Assembly (NCBI GenBank): GCA_028622995.1
Contig: JAJQJQ010000030.1
Coordinates: forward strand, 2,294,001 to 2,358,000
Reading direction: 5' to 3'
Origin: Panagrolaimus kolymaensis
Taxonomy: Eukaryota; Nematoda; Chromadorea; Rhabditida; Panagrolaimidae
Length of the DNA stretch: 64,000 nucleotides
How positions within the stretch are numbered: the stretch's first letter is position 1; every line of letters starts with the position of its first letter. The notes under the pieces were generated by a model, which saw only the letters and a program-made list of their open reading frames with translations, was not told the origin of the DNA and did not search any database. Positions 38,505 through 51,290 of this stretch are shown here, one piece after another. The position numbers and the translations under genes are program-made.

Positions 38505-41500
38505 CTACGTTGGAGGAGGGCTATCATACCGGACTTTAATATAAAATGAGCTTGGAATATAAATGGCATGGAAATAAATATAAATGGAAAAGCAAAACAT
38601 CAAAAATCCAATAAAGGAAAAAATTGTTTGAATAGTTTCACAAACGTTAAAAGTTGTTCGATTTTGAAGAGGTAAAACAATAGATGGAGCATTTTCTCGA
38701 GGAGTATTTTCTGGAGTTTGTTCGTGACTTCCCAAACCTGAATCATTTTCATTTTCAAATACTTCAGACGATTTAATTAAATCTTCTTCATCATCAAGTG
38801 AAACCAATGGAAGATGAATGCCTTGACGGGAATCATGACTATTAATTCCTTCCTCGTGAAGTGAAGGAGTTCGACTACGTTCTCGAAGTTCCATTTGAAG
38901 AGTATCAATTGTTTCTAGCAAAGATTGACACCTATCTTTTTCATTCATAAGTTCGTCAAGAGAAATAAGTTTGAATTTTTCCCACTAAAAAAATATATAT
39001 ATTAAAATTAAACATATAAATCGAAAATTGTTTATTAAAGCTTACTTTTTCGCTTAAATCATCAAAAATGTCAGCAAATAAATTTTTAACTTCGAAAAAT
39101 TCGTTTTCGAGCTCTGTTTTAGTTTCATTAACAATTTTTAATTCTTCCAAAATAGTCGCCATTTTATTAGAAATAGAATTAACTAAATCGTTTGAAGCAC
39201 AAAGTTCTTCATTTTTGTTTTCGACTTCCATCTCAAGCCTTGTTAAAGTTTCATTTAGTTTTTCTTCGTTTCTTTCTAATCGGTTTATATATTTTTGCAA
39301 TTCAGAAGCTTCATCTTCAAGTTCAACTTTTGTTGCTTCCAATTTCGAAATAGTCTCAGTAAAAGTTTCATTTTCTACCATAACTTTTTCAAGTTGATTT
39401 TCAAGCGATTGCTTTTCTGCAGAAAGCGCTTGATTGGAATTTTGAGCGACAGAGAGATTAGCTAAAGCTTCAGCAAGTTGATCATTTTTACCATGAAAAT
39501 CTTCATGAAGTTTTTCCAAAGTTTCATCCAACTTTTTTTCATCTTGTTTTATACCTTCAACTGATTCATGCAGCTCCAATATTCTATCTTCAAGATCAGC
39601 TTTTTCTGTTTTTAATGATAAAATAATTTTGTTCGCATTGATAACATCCGAAGAAGCATTTTCAAGCTGACTAACAAGCTCAGATTTTTCTTCAGAAAGG
39701 GTCTGAATTCGATTTTGAGCTATGGTTGCAGCTTCTTGAAATTGTTTATCTTTATCTGCCATTTCCATTTGAAGCTTCTTTAGAATTTCATTCAAATTTT
39801 TTTCGTTTTGTTCCAATCGATTTACAGATTGTTGCATCACAAAAAGCTTTTCTTCAAGTTCAGCTTTTTCTGTTTTCACCGAAGAAATAATTTTATTAGC
39901 ATTTATGGCTTCCAAAGAAAGGTTTTCGTATTGATTTGCAAGAGCACTTTTTTCCATTTCCAAAATGGATAGTCTTTCCAAAGCCGCATCTTTCTCATTC
40001 AAAGTTTTTTTGAATCTTTCTTCAAGAGATTCCTTTTCTTCATAAAGGGTTTGAATTCGATGATCAGAATTTTTATTTTTATCTGCGACTTCCATTTCAA
40101 GCTTTTTTAAAGTTTCATTAAGTTTTTCTTCGTTTCTTTCTAATCGGTTTATATATTTTTTCAAATCAAACGATTCCTTTTCAAGTTCATCCTTTGTTGA
40201 TTCTAATTTTGAAATGGTCTCGGAGGTTGTCATAGATGCTTTTTCGAGCTGATCTTTAAGAGATTCATTTTCTTCTGAGAGCGCTTGAATACAAGTTTGA
40301 GCTTCAGCAACGGAAGCGAGAGCTTCGTGTAATTGATTTTCTTTAATATCAAGTTCAAATTGTAGTTGTTCCAAACGTTCATTCTTATTCATTTCATTTT
40401 CTTCTAATCGCCTTTTTGATTCTTGCAAATCAGCAATGGTTTTTTCCAACTCCTCATGTTTCTCATTTTTCATAGGCGAAAAAAGAATTTTAGTTGTTTC
40501 TTTACTGCCATCTTCCGAAACATTTTCAAGTTGAATTTTAAGGTCTTGAAGTTGAGCTTCAGCGGCTTCCTTTTCCTCAATGAACGAATAAATATGATTT
40601 TTTGCATTAGAATTTTGTGAAGCAGCTTCAGAAAGTTGGTTATCTTTATCATCAAGTTCTTTTTGAAGCTTTTCTAAATATTCATTTTGTTTTGCTTCAT
40701 TTTCTTTTAATAAATTTATTGCTTCCTCCAACTCCAAAATTTTGTCTTTATCCTTTTCGGAATTTATCGATGAAATTATTAATTGATGAACCCAATCATA
40801 TCTTATTCTATCGGGACTATCAAAATTTTCCTAAATATTTTTATATTTATTTTTTATTGGCTAAAAAATAAAAGATTTGTACCTTTTGTTCTTCATCTTC
40901 CATTAAGCCACAAATGACTTCGAGGCGAATTTTGCTGCTATTTTCATAAATTGGTTCCAATAATAAAAGAATACTTTGCTTTACTTTAAGATGTAATCCA
41001 AAAATATCTTCTTTAAGAATTAATGAAGGACAATTTTTAATTTTTGCAGCCCATTGAGAAGAATAAATTAAAATAATCATAAATTTAACTTTTGAAGCAA
41101 TATCCAAATTGTTTTCTGAAAACCATAAATAAAATAAATAAATAATTTTATGGATAAAAACAAAATTAACTAACCTAAATCTTTGCCAGTTATATAAAGT
41201 ATTCGAGAACATGTGAGTCGAATATCGAGAAGAGATTCACAAGTTTGATACACTGAACGTAAAAGCATATCAAAATCATGTCCAATCTCTTTTGGGGGAA
41301 TCGATATATTTGCTTTTCTAAAACAAAACAAAAAGAGTAATAAAATGTTTTTAAAAATTTTTTGGAAAAGCTTACTTTACAAGAGCAAACCAAAATTCAG
41401 TAAGAAAATCAACTGAAAAAGTTGGTCGACATGTAATTTTGCTGAATTCAGATGGCAGCAATTTGGATTTATGATCCGTTATCTAAAAAAATTCAGTTTA

Positions 41501-41834
41501 ATAATGTCTATTTTTTTGTTAAAAAAGAAAATGAAACATAAAATTAAAAAATGTTTGTCGCATAAACACTTACAAATTTAACAATTACATTTGTAAGTAC
41601 CGTAAACGACAGCAAAAAAAAAATAAATTTAAGAAAAAATTATTTTTTTGTTGTTGCTTTTTTTGATATATGTTAGAGTACAAGACTTATAAATATGCAT
41701 ATATTAATTTATAAACCTGAGATGCTAACAAGAATGTGCACAACTGAACCAAAAATAAATAAATAAAAAAACCTTACAGTTTGTAAAAGATAATCATAAA
41801 GTTCTAAATCGTCGAAGGAATCGCGTGAAACCAT
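38505..41834 (-). CDS. zyg-12: ZYG-12-like coiled-coil KASH protein, 934 aa
   Basis: Minus-strand exons: 41834-41778, 41482-41376, 41317-41175, 41115-40883, 40830-39046 and 38984-38505. Residues 1-180 form a globular helical N-terminus (LELYDYLLQT, FLTEFWFALVKKANISIP, LTCSRILYITGKDL) that could be the Hook-type domain. One 595-codon exon then encodes a long coiled coil with internal repeats (INRLERNEEKLNETL occurs more than once). A Ser/Thr/acidic stretch precedes a membrane segment at about 893-913 and a luminal peptide ending RYDSPPPT. The terminal PPPT is the hallmark of KASH peptides that bind SUN proteins in the perinuclear space. ZYG-12, the nematode Hook/KASH protein that ties centrosomes and dynein to the nucleus, is the best match by architecture. 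Another KASH protein cannot be excluded. Confidence 0.75.
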
Positions 41835-44012
41835 TTTAGCATATTATCGTTCGTCGTCGGTAATTATTATTAGTCTAAAAAATAAAACACAATAAATTAA
41901 TGATTGCGATTATACATACAAAAAGAATAAATTAATCGGAAGCAAAGTAAAGTGACATAATTAAACAAAAAACAAACTATTTTTTAGGGGCATAAATCAA
42001 GCAAAAACAAAAAAACATAGAAAGGTAGCTTGCTTTTCGTGAAAAAAAGCAAAATGGAAAAAAATAATAAAATAAAACGCAAATATCCAACAACACACAT
42101 AAAAAAAAATATATGAAACATTAATGATAGATAGAATAAACAAATAAAATAAATATGTGGAGAAGCTTTAGCTTGCTTTTATTGAATTTTGAATTTAAAA
42201 AAGCTGCTGCTTCAATGAAGAAAAAAAAGGTAAACAATTGAGTCATTTTTCCATTTTTCTAGTTTTCCAGTGAAAAAAAAGCGGAGGCATGAATTCATAA
42301 TTGAAAATTGGGAATTAAAAAAAACAATGGAAACACGCTTCAATTCAATTCGCAGACATTTTTTTTATATTCATCCGAAGAAGAATGTTGTTTACATTTA
42401 TAATTTTTTATATATCCAAAACTAAGGATTTTGTTGCCTCATCCTCAATTTTTTGATTTTGACAGATAGAAAGCAAAACCAGTGTCAAATCAAAAAAAAA
42501 CTTAGCGATGTCGATGAAATCAATAAAGAATCGTAAAAAAAAAAGATGGGGATGGGGATTTATGACATTCCGCAGAGAAGAAAGAAAAAGATATATATCT
42601 ATTTATTTCAACCTTTAATGGAAAAAATAAACGCAATTTTCTTCTTCTCTTTGCATTCCTTCAAACTAACAAACAAAGCAACAACAAAAAATCGAGCGAG
42701 TGAGTCAAAAAAAAATATTCAAAGAGAAAAAACCCGCGAAAAAACTTTCTCAAAACGAAAGAAAAATAAAATGCACATGAAAAATAAAAACTTGGAAAAG
42801 AAAGGAAAATTTTTAGATAAAAAATTGAAAGCAACTGATTCGACAAATAAAAAATGTAAAACAGCCTTTGACTCCTCAAAATTAATCTTTTAGCTAACAA
42901 AAAAAGAGAAAAATAAAAATACAAATATTAAAAAAATTTAATTGTGTTTTTGTAACTTTAGAAGTGCGAAAACATTATTCATGTTCTTCAACCAAAATGA
43001 AATTTAAAAATAAAAAACATAACAACTTTATGAAGCGAAGAAGAGATTTCTGGTGTTTTATTTATATATTTTGTTTTTTTCTTTTTTTCCTCCTATTGTT
43101 GTTTAAAAAAATTGCTCGGCTGCGGCGGCTGGTGTCCTAGGAAACCTCATAGAAGTCGTTAGTTTTTATTTTGTTACTTTGATGCGTGGAAGAAAAAAAG
43201 AAAAACACAAATACCGCCACTTATATTTTTTATTTTATTTTGTAAGTTTTCTCCTCTTTATCCCGTTGTTGTTGGTTGTTTTTGATACAAGAAAAAAAAT
43301 TAACTAAACTTTCAAAATTTTTTTTATGTTTACTATTTTTTTTCTCATTGAAGAAAATTTAGTAAAAATAAAGAAATTAATACTTTCTTGTTTTTTTTAA
43401 ATCAAAGTTTATGAAAAAAAACTTTTCAATTTCTCTGTCATCACAAAAATTTAGAAAAAAAATGAAAGAAAAGATAAACAGTGTTTTGATGATTGAAATT
43501 TTCTTGATAGATTTTTTATTGTTAAAAATTTCTTAATTAATTAATTACATAAATCAAAAATAAAGGAAGATATAATTATTTGTTTGTTTATTTAAGTTTT
43601 GACACTGTAAAAGCCGGTATCTACGAGTCATGTTTTACTGAATTAAAGAATAAAAAAATTAACAATAAATTAAACAATTTTAACAACACTTATTTGACAA
43701 TTATATAAGCTAAAATCGAATGCCAACCACATAAATGGATCAAGGACTCATGATTTTTTGGATCAAATTAACCATAGGAATGAAGTTTTTTTAAAGCAGA
43801 AATAGAAAACGTTCTAACCTGTGTTGGACCAATCTCCACTTTTTGAAGAAAAAAAAGTCTTTTAATAGACTCCGTTCTATTTGAGTCTTCTTTTTCTGCG
43901 CTGGCATTTTGCCAAAATTTTATCAAAGAATTTCTATCGTTATTGACTCAACACTTCTTTTATAGATTTTGTTTATTAATGACTTCTAAACTCCAGAATT
44001 ATTATTTATGAA
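41835..44012. other. divergent intergenic region, no gene seen
   Basis: About 2.2 kb between the KASH gene (minus) and the BTB gene (plus). The ORF 42546-42893 is Lys-rich, from A tracts, and is overlapped on the opposite strand by a Phe/Leu-rich one, so neither looks real. A less AT-biased island at 43110-43160 (CTCGGCTGCGGCGGCTGG) has no recognised function. A TGACTCA site lies at about 43944. CTCCAG/AATT at about 44000 could be a trans-splice acceptor for the BTB gene. Confidence 0.45.
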
Positions 44013-45357
44013 ATGAATGAACATTATGCTAATTCCCTCCAACGAAGATTAATTGAAGCTTTTAAATCTCAAGACCACGACAAGGGGCATTTTGATGTAG
44101 TTTTTAGCATTGAAGGAAAGGTAATTTTAACCAAATAAATAAACAAATTTTATCTGAACCTTTTGAATTTCAGAAACTTCATGCAAATAAATGCGTTTTA
44201 GCTGCAGCTTCTGAAACATTTAATGTTCAATTTTCTCAGCGATGGAATATAAAAAATGAAGATGTCGAGGTCACCGAATACTCTTTCGATGTTTTCTTTA
44301 CTTTTATAAGCTTTTTATATTCTGGAATGTGCACCTTGAATTTAGAAAACGTTTGTTCCATGGTCGAATTAGGTGAATTCTATAATATCCCTGATCTCGT
44401 CGCCAAATGTGATGGATACTTAGCATACGTAAATTGTGAAACAGATGAATTCTTCCATCTTTATGAACGCTTACATGTATATTCTTTGGAAAAATTTAAA
44501 GCTAAATTTCGTCAAGTTATTTTTAAATGGTATGAAACTGGGTTGGAATCAGAAGAATTTTTAAATGCTGGTCCTGCTACACTTAAATTTATTGTTTCTA
44601 ATAAGCGATTATTTTTTGCCGAAGAATTACTCTTTAAAAAGGTTTGAGTTTGCAAAAAATAAAACAATAACTAAAATTTTGTTTTAAAATGTTTATAGGT
44701 TTATGAATGGTCTGAACGTCGAATAAAAAATTTGGAGGAATCTAAAAACAACGAAAAAATATTTAAAATAGCAATGAAATCCGAATTAGATGGAATTTTG
44801 CCGCACATACATTTTGAAGAAATGGAACAAAAATTTATTGATGACTTTGTTGGTTGGGAATTAAAATTTTATCTTTATCATTAAAAATATTCATCTTAAT
44901 TTTCAGCTGAAAAGAGCTTTCTTTTTACCGTCGAACAATATATAGAAATTTTGAAAAATGCAAATAAATTCAAAGGTAAATTAATTAACAAACTTTTTTT
45001 GGCAAAAATTAAATTTCGGTTTTTATTTTTTTTTTAGTTATTTTGACTGACTTAAATGGAAAAGAAATGTGGGGTAAAATTCCAAATATTGATGGCATTC
45101 TCGAAGATATCAAACAAGCTTCTGTTTTGCAACAATATAACCGAGGTGGAGCAATTTTTAGTTTTTATAAAATTATTCCCGATTATCCCGATCCAGTCAA
45201 AAAATCCGCGGATGTTGGATATTATTTTGCGATAGACATTGAAGGAAATTATTGTGTTATCCCATTTGAAAGCTTAAACAAAACTTATTATTTACTTGCT
45301 CATATTTTATCTTGCCCGGGTTTTATCTTTCATAATTGTCAAATAAGCATTGTTTAA
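44013..45357 (+). CDS. BTB/POZ-domain protein, 372 aa
   Basis: Exons are 44013-44120, 44174-44641, 44699-44852, 44907-44975 and 45038-45357. Residues about 24-125 form a BTB fold: HFDVVFSIEGKKLHANKCVLAAASETF, then VTEYSFDVFFTFISFLYSG, CSMVELGEFYNIPDL and KCDGYL. A BACK-like helical part follows (FFHLYERLHVYSLEKFKAKF, FLNAGPATLKFIV). The C-terminal third (VILTDLNGKEMWGK, GYYFAIDIEGNYCVIPFESL) has no recognised domain; no Kelch repeats are seen. BTB-BACK proteins commonly act as CUL3 adaptors, which is only a family-level expectation here. Confidence 0.85.
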
Positions 45358-46531
45358 TTAAAAATGTTTGATTATGTGTTTTTTGTTTGGGTAAAATTTT
45401 AATTCAATTGGGTATTGTATCTTAAAACTTTTCCAGAGTGAAAGAGGGTTCTTTGAACGGTGTTTATGAAGGAAAAAAATGGAACAAAATTATTTAACAA
45501 ATTTTTTCTTTTTTAAAAACAATAATTATAGAAAGATACAAGTTAATGTTTGATATTGCTGAGGGTTTAAATCTATGAAAAACTGCAAATCGATATTTAA
45601 CATAAATAACTATTGGCTAAAAAATTAAAATACATTAATTTTTAAAAGTGTATTTTTTACCCCTCTCGTTTTACTTAATTGGAATTTGATTGAACAGTTG
45701 TTTACGAGTTTAGGAAAATTGGTGGATTCAAAAAATGCAATTTCTTGAGTATGTAAATAGATTGTATCATTGTACGAACAATCGTATTTTCCATAAACAA
45801 TTTGCCAAAAAATTGTTAAACATGTTAAAACCTTGAACATTGCGTGCTTACTAAAATATGAAAACGTAATAAAAATATTTTTAAATAAAAGTGTTGTTGA
45901 TTAAAAATTGCAATAACTTTGTTATTTATTTTCTTGCCATTAAAAATGAAGGTGTCAATAAGTGCCTGGTAAATATCAATGTTTACATCTAATTTTTATC
46001 AGTATTTAAATTTGTTTTCCTTTTTTTGATAATAACATTCCCATGGCTTTTTAGTTTTTAAATCAAGTTTGCTTTCTCCATTCTTTAATGTATCCAAAAA
46101 AATGAGAAGTAAAGTTACCTAATAGATATATTTTTTAGAATAATTGAAGCTTTTATCGCACTTCAATTTTTCTAAAAAACCGATACATCTAAATGAAACA
46201 CCCTCCGTTGATATTCATGCTTGTTAAAATTTAGTAACAAAGTGTGATGTTTATCAACTTTTTTCTTTTTGAATAATAAGCTGCTTAATAAAGTGAGAAA
46301 GAAGAAAAATTTTGTTAGCTTTATGTATTTCAAAATGTGCTAGACTACGCTGGAAAGTATTTTTATTAAACACCTGTTTTTTGTGTATACTTTATTTTTT
46401 ATTTTTAATTGCTAATACATTTTAATATGTCTATAAACTTTTGACACATAGCAAAAATAAAAAAATGTGTAAAAAGTTACTGATTATAATAAATTATAAT
46501 TCACAACTTGGCTTATTGAAATTTGTGTTGA
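45358..46531. other. intergenic region containing an orphan CUB exon
   Basis: AT-rich. Apart from the orphan exon at 45661-45840, listed separately, no gene was seen. The right end is the 3' flank of the minus-strand four-TM gene. Confidence 0.4.
45661..45840 (-). pseudogene. orphan first exon of a CUB-type secreted protein
   Basis: Sixty codons on the minus strand, ATG at 45840, ending on a complete codon before GTAAAA. It reads signal peptide, then YDCSYNDTIYLHTQEIAFFES and TNFPKLVNNCSIKFQL, closely parallel to the first exon of the gene at 62159 (HTVELNVDEIYFFES, LNFPQPVPINCSINFKL), which also ends in phase 0. No CUB-like second exon was found downstream on this strand, so it is probably a fragment left by duplication or deletion. 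Confidence 0.6.
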
Positions 46532-47500
46532 TTATGGTTCATAGCCATGTTTTAAATTCCTTTTGGTGAAGTATGTAACGACCCAAAAGTAAAAAATGAG
46601 AATGAAACTGGACAAAGCTACGGAAACCACAGCTAGATACCACGCTGAGCCATATTCACCATTGTAGGGAATATTTGTTATTGGAGCAGCATACGCTGGC
46701 TTTGGATGCCCTATAAAAAATTTTATAATATAAATATATAAATTTAAATACTGTATGTCGTCAATTCACTATAAAATTTTTTACATTTTTCAATATTGCT
46801 TGAAGTAATTATAACAGCGATCAATTCCATTATAATAAAAAGAAATGCCAAAAATGGAATGGAAAATATAATAATTTTTCGGTTTTTAAAACGCTTAAAA
46901 CATGATAAAAGAAAAAAAACCACGTTAAGCAATTGGCAAACTATTGCCGCACATATCAAATTTCGGCATGTTATTAACCAATTTGGCTAAAAACAAAAAA
47001 TTTTTATGTAATTAAAATTTTAAATTAACGAAAGATATACTAACCATGTACTCAATGACGTCACAATCCGACAAAAGTTTAACATTCCAATTCATGGATC
47101 TATCACCAAATTTAACCCACGGAAAAGTTAATAATGATGATTTGAGAATAAGAGGTAAAACCGTGATCAAATATCTGCTTGCTTTTGTCAAGGACCATGG
47201 ATGTCGTTTATTTATGGCGGATGGGTTATTTGTTGTTTCATTATTAATAATAATTGGTTGTGGAAGGTTTGAACCAAAATTATTTTTTTCTTTAGTTATC
47301 GTTGTTGCTATTGGCGCAATACGAGCTGCAACCGGAGTAATTGTTGGATGCAACTCGAAACTTGCCTCCGATGTTATATATGATGGTGGAATGATTGAAC
47401 TTGGATACATTGATGACGCTAGACCATCCATCGGTGCATATAATGGAAGTGGTGGATAAACAGGTGCTATTTCCACAGAGTTAGATAATAATGTATTCAT
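46532..47500 (-). CDS. probable four-TM membrane protein, 289 aa
   Basis: Minus-strand exons: 47500-47045, 46986-46752 and 46710-46532, in frame to TAA. The first exon is rich in Pro, Ser and Thr (VYPPLPLYAP) and ends with a hydrophobic stretch (YLITVLPLILKSSLLTFPW) and a loop DRSMNWNVKLLSDCDV. Exon 2 has two membrane segments (LICAAIVCQLLNVVFFLLSC and IFSIPFLAFLFIIMELIAVI) separated by a basic hairpin. Exon 3 has a fourth (YLAVVSVALSSFILIFYFWV) and a basic tail ending GYEP. The topology resembles claudin/clc-like tetraspan proteins but the family is not recognised. An antisense open frame at 47046-47459 exists but lacks splice support. Confidence 0.62.
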
Positions 47501-48467
47501 AGCTTTAGTTTAATAAAATCATTAAAAAAAAGTGAATCGAGTTGAATTTTTATATAAAATTTAAAAAAATATTAATGTTTTAAAAAAGAATATTTCCTCC
47601 CATATTTTTTTTACCTCATAAGACTCCGATTATCTCATGTAGCCATTTAGTTGATAACGAGAATTTCTTCATTTTTTTTTGCTAAATTTTTTAAAGTTGC
47701 CTCGGTTTTTATCGAGTAATAAAGAATAATTGTCCGCTGCTTACACTTTTTTTTAATGTCTATGAGAAAATTAATCATTTTTTATCGACGAGATGATGTC
47801 AGAGTACAAAAGACCAAAATCATTAAACGTGACGAAGAATGTTTGTGATATCATTAGTTATATATGTTCCGGGTCTTTAGGATTTTAGAGCTCGAACTTT
47901 CACTGATTTTTTTGCTGATTAAATTTTTTTTAAATCCAAAATTGAGGATTGGATTCGCAACTTTTTTTAAAACTTTTATTTTAGAATCGTATTAATTTAT
48001 TGACAAAACAACAAATCAAAGTTTAAAGAAATTTGACGACATTTTTTATAAATTTTGATATTGTAAAAATTTAATCATTAGCAAGTTTTCGATTTCAACA
48101 TTATAAAGCTTGAAAAGCAAAATGGTGATAACGACAAAAAAGAAATTAAAAAAAATCAAAAAGATGATATTTTTTTGCTAACGGAATTCTGTGCTTTTTA
48201 ATTATGTATGTGTCGCCTTTTTTTTTTTTTTATTTGCTTTTTCTTTTGTTGCATTACATTGGCTTTAGTCATAGTTGTTTCTCTGCACAATATTTGTGTG
48301 TAGCATTATCAGTAATGAGTCACAGAAAAAAGTTTTTCCACAACAAAAGCTATGACATTAAAACAAAAATAAAATTTGGGGCTTTTTGGTGATACATATT
48401 TTCTGCAGTTAATCAATTTATTAAAATTTATCTGTAAATAATTTAAAAATGTTTTGTTTGTTTGAAA
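47501..48467. other. intergenic stretch with no gene seen
   Basis: AT-rich with some GC islands near 47800-47900; no coding pattern or RNA gene recognised. The short ORF at 48204-48392 is T-tract derived. Confidence 0.45.
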
Positions 48468-49822
48468 TTAGCAAGAAGCTGCGCCATTAGTTTTTTCAGT
48501 GATCCAATCACAAAATGAATTGACTTTCGCGAATAAACCTAAAAAGTTAAGAATTTAGTTAAATATATTTAAAAAATATAATAATAAAATTTTACCAATG
48601 AAATCAACGCTGATTTTTTCATCTTTTATTGCATCCATTGAAATGATATTTGCAATACCAATTTGAATCCATCGATTTTCTCGAATTACCATCAAAGGTC
48701 CTCCACTATCTCCGGGCAAAGGAGAATGATTAATTCCAGAGGTGCAAATGGTTTGATTATCAAATTCCACTGTTTCATTTCCAAGTTCACAATTTCCAAG
48801 AGTTTTATATGCCAATGGAGAATCTTGCAAAATTTCAGTTTCAAAATATTCGGCATGCTGGGCTGAAAAATGTTTTTCAGATTTTTTGAAAAGATTAATT
48901 GCAAACTAATATAAAATTAAAAATTCTTATTTTCGGCATTGCTTTTGATAAAAAAAGGCAAATTTAGGGAATTAAAGAAGATTTTATTATCAAAAATTAT
49001 AGTATTCTTAAAAACGAATCGAAAAAACTATTTTTGTTTTATAATCGATTATTTTTTTTGTTCGTAAAAACTGTAAAAACTATCTATTATTACCCATATT
49101 ACATTCAGTGCAATTGATTTGCTTCATATTGGTTCCAAATCCAGCATCAACAATTATTTCATTTTCATATGGTTCCACGGTGGCATTCAAACAAATGGGT
49201 TGAATATTTTTGGTGTAATTTAAAGGTTCGGGTAACTAAAAAAAATAAAAAGAATTATGTTTTTTTTTAACTCAAAAAACAAAATGGATTTACTTACTTC
49301 AATCAAGGCGATATCATTTTGTTTTAATTCTATATAATTTTCATGAACGATCCATTTTTTAGCTTTAACATATTCTTGTTGGCTGGTGTTAACTGAGCCA
49401 TAAAAAACTAAAAAACAATGATTTTTTCACGGGAAAAAAGTTGGCTTTAAAAAAATTAATATTACCAACAACGCCCAAGGCATTATCAACGCAATGACTT
49501 GCAGTTAAAATCCATTTATTACTAATTATGCTTCCACTACATAATTCCAAATGACCTTCTTGAGGGTTTTCAGGATTAACTTTTACAAGAATCAATCGAA
49601 CGATCCAAGGCCAATCACCTTCGGTTGCTTCTTCGCCGCCAAAAACCTTAAATTTTTTATTACATTTTTCTAATTTTTTTTGGAAAGCAAACTCACTCGA
49701 TCGGGATTATAAACTTTGTAGCGTTCAATCGAAGGCGAAATTCCACAAGTTTCAAAATTATTATTTCCACCAATAATCAAAGTTGTTGAAAAAGTTAAAA
49801 ACAAAACTAATTTAAGAAACAT
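48468..49822 (-). CDS. S1 serine protease, paralogue 2, 298 aa
   Basis: Minus-strand exons: 49822-49697, 49646-49466, 49407-49298, 49235-49094, 48862-48596 and 48538-48468. Signal peptide, CGISPSIER, activation junction DR|VFGGEE at 43. Triad: His93 in LTASHC, Asp134 in NDIAL, Ser239 in LPGDSGGPL. A short insertion after the first strand (VNPENPQEGH) is not in the other two copies. As in paralogue 3, the residues before GDSGG read INHSPLP, so the trypsin Asp189 and Cys191 are missing while Cys182 (ICTSG) is kept. It ends CDWITEKTNGAASC. Exon structure matches paralogue 1. Probably secreted. Confidence 0.88.
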
Positions 49823-50168
49823 TGTTTTCTGTTGCCTTTTTTGATTCAAAATGAAACAGCAACGATTTTTCCAGAATTTTTGTTAAAAATCATCTTTTTA
49901 AACGTTTTGAAACATGAAAGGTTGATTCATTTTCTAATAAAACAATGATCGGTTTTTAGACATTAATCAACTTTTATAAAGGCGAAAGACTTTATAACAA
50001 CAATGCTTTGTTTTCTTTTTTTTGCAACTCGACAAATCCCAATGTCTCTAGCTTTGGGAGCTATCACCAAGAGACAAGCTTTAGTTGCGTATAAATTTAT
50101 CAACAACAAAAAATTTTATATGATTAACAAAGCTTTTATTTTCTTTAACAAAAAATTAAATTTTATAA

Positions 50169-51290
50169 TTAGCAAGTAACTTCGCCATTTGTATTTTCTT
50201 GAATCCATTTGCAATCAAGACGAGGATTAATTCCAATGGATTTCATGCTAATTCTTTCAGCTTTAATGAGTGAAGGAAAAAATTCAACAAAGATTCCAAT
50301 TTGAACCCATCGATTTTCTCGAATGGCCATCAAAGGACCACCACTATCTCCAGGCAAAGGAGAATGATTAATTCCAGAGGTGCAAATAAATGGATCTTCC
50401 CGGGTATATACTTTTTCATTATAAATACATTTTTCCGGAATTTGATATGCTAATGGAGTATCTTGCAAAATTTGGTGACTTGAGGTTACCATATCCTTCA
50501 TCTCTGAAAATAAACTTGGATGTAAGGCTCATAAATAAAGAGGGACAAGGAAAAATGTTTGAGATGAGACTCACCAATAACACAATCTTCACATTTTAAA
50601 TATTTTAAATCAAGTCCAAATCCAGCGGCAGTTAGAATTTCATTTTCATAAGGTTCAATGCTTCCATTTAAGCAAATTGGTTGGACATCTTTAGAAAAAG
50701 TTAAAGGTTCAGGAAGCTAAAAGAAAAACCTCAGAAGAAAAAAATAATAATGGATAGCTAAAACTTGCTTCAATCAAAGCAACATCATTTTTAACTTCAA
50801 TAACATAATCTTCATGAATGATCCAATTTTCAGATGTAACAGCTTTTTGTAAATCTTTATTAACTGAACCATAATAAACTAAAACCCATATGAAAAAAGT
50901 ATAATCCTGAGTTTAAAGAAACGAAAAAGTTTTAGCACCTTTAACAGAAAATCGATTTTCCAAACAATGAGCAGCAGTTAAAATCCATTTATTGCTAATT
51001 ATGCTGCCAGTGCATGACATAATACTAAAATCACTTTGAGCCACTATTCGAACAATCCATGGCCAATCACCTTCAGAAGCTTCAAAGCCACCAAAAATCT
51101 AAGTGTTTCAATAGTTATAATTTTTAATAATAGCATACGATGGTGATTCACACACACTTACTCGATTAGGATTATAAATTTTGTATCGATCAAGTGAAGG
51201 AGAAATACCGCAAGTTTCCGAATTATTACTTTCGCCACCAAAAATCAAAGTTGTTACAAAAGTCAAAAACAAAATAAAACGAAGAAACAT
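50169..51290 (-). CDS. S1 serine protease, paralogue 3, 291 aa
   Basis: Minus-strand exons: 51290-51162, 51098-50939, 50878-50769, 50716-50575 and 50503-50169. Signal peptide, CGISPSLDR, activation junction NR|IFGGF at 44. Triad: His87 in LTAAHC, Asp128 in NDVAL, Ser234 in LPGDSGGPL; pocket residues again lack Asp189 and Cys191. It differs from the other two copies in having no intron before the C-terminal segment (…GINPRLDCKWIQENTNGEVTC), an intron loss. The third intron has a GC donor (GAA|GCAAGT) where paralogue 2 has GAA|GTAAGT. It is nearest in sequence to paralogue 2, consistent with recent tandem duplication. Confidence 0.88.

Noticed and set aside
39068..39397. Plus-strand frame rich in Ser and Phe inside the KASH gene
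   Set aside because: Antisense of the coiled-coil exon; Glu/Lys codons give Ser/Phe on the opposite strand.
42546..42893. Lys-rich 115-codon frame upstream of the KASH gene
   Set aside because: A-tract derived, with an equally long Phe/Leu frame on the other strand.
47046..47459. 137-codon plus-strand frame with hydrophobic stretches
   Set aside because: Antisense to the first exon of the minus-strand four-TM gene, which is favoured because its three exons join in frame; I remain less than certain here.
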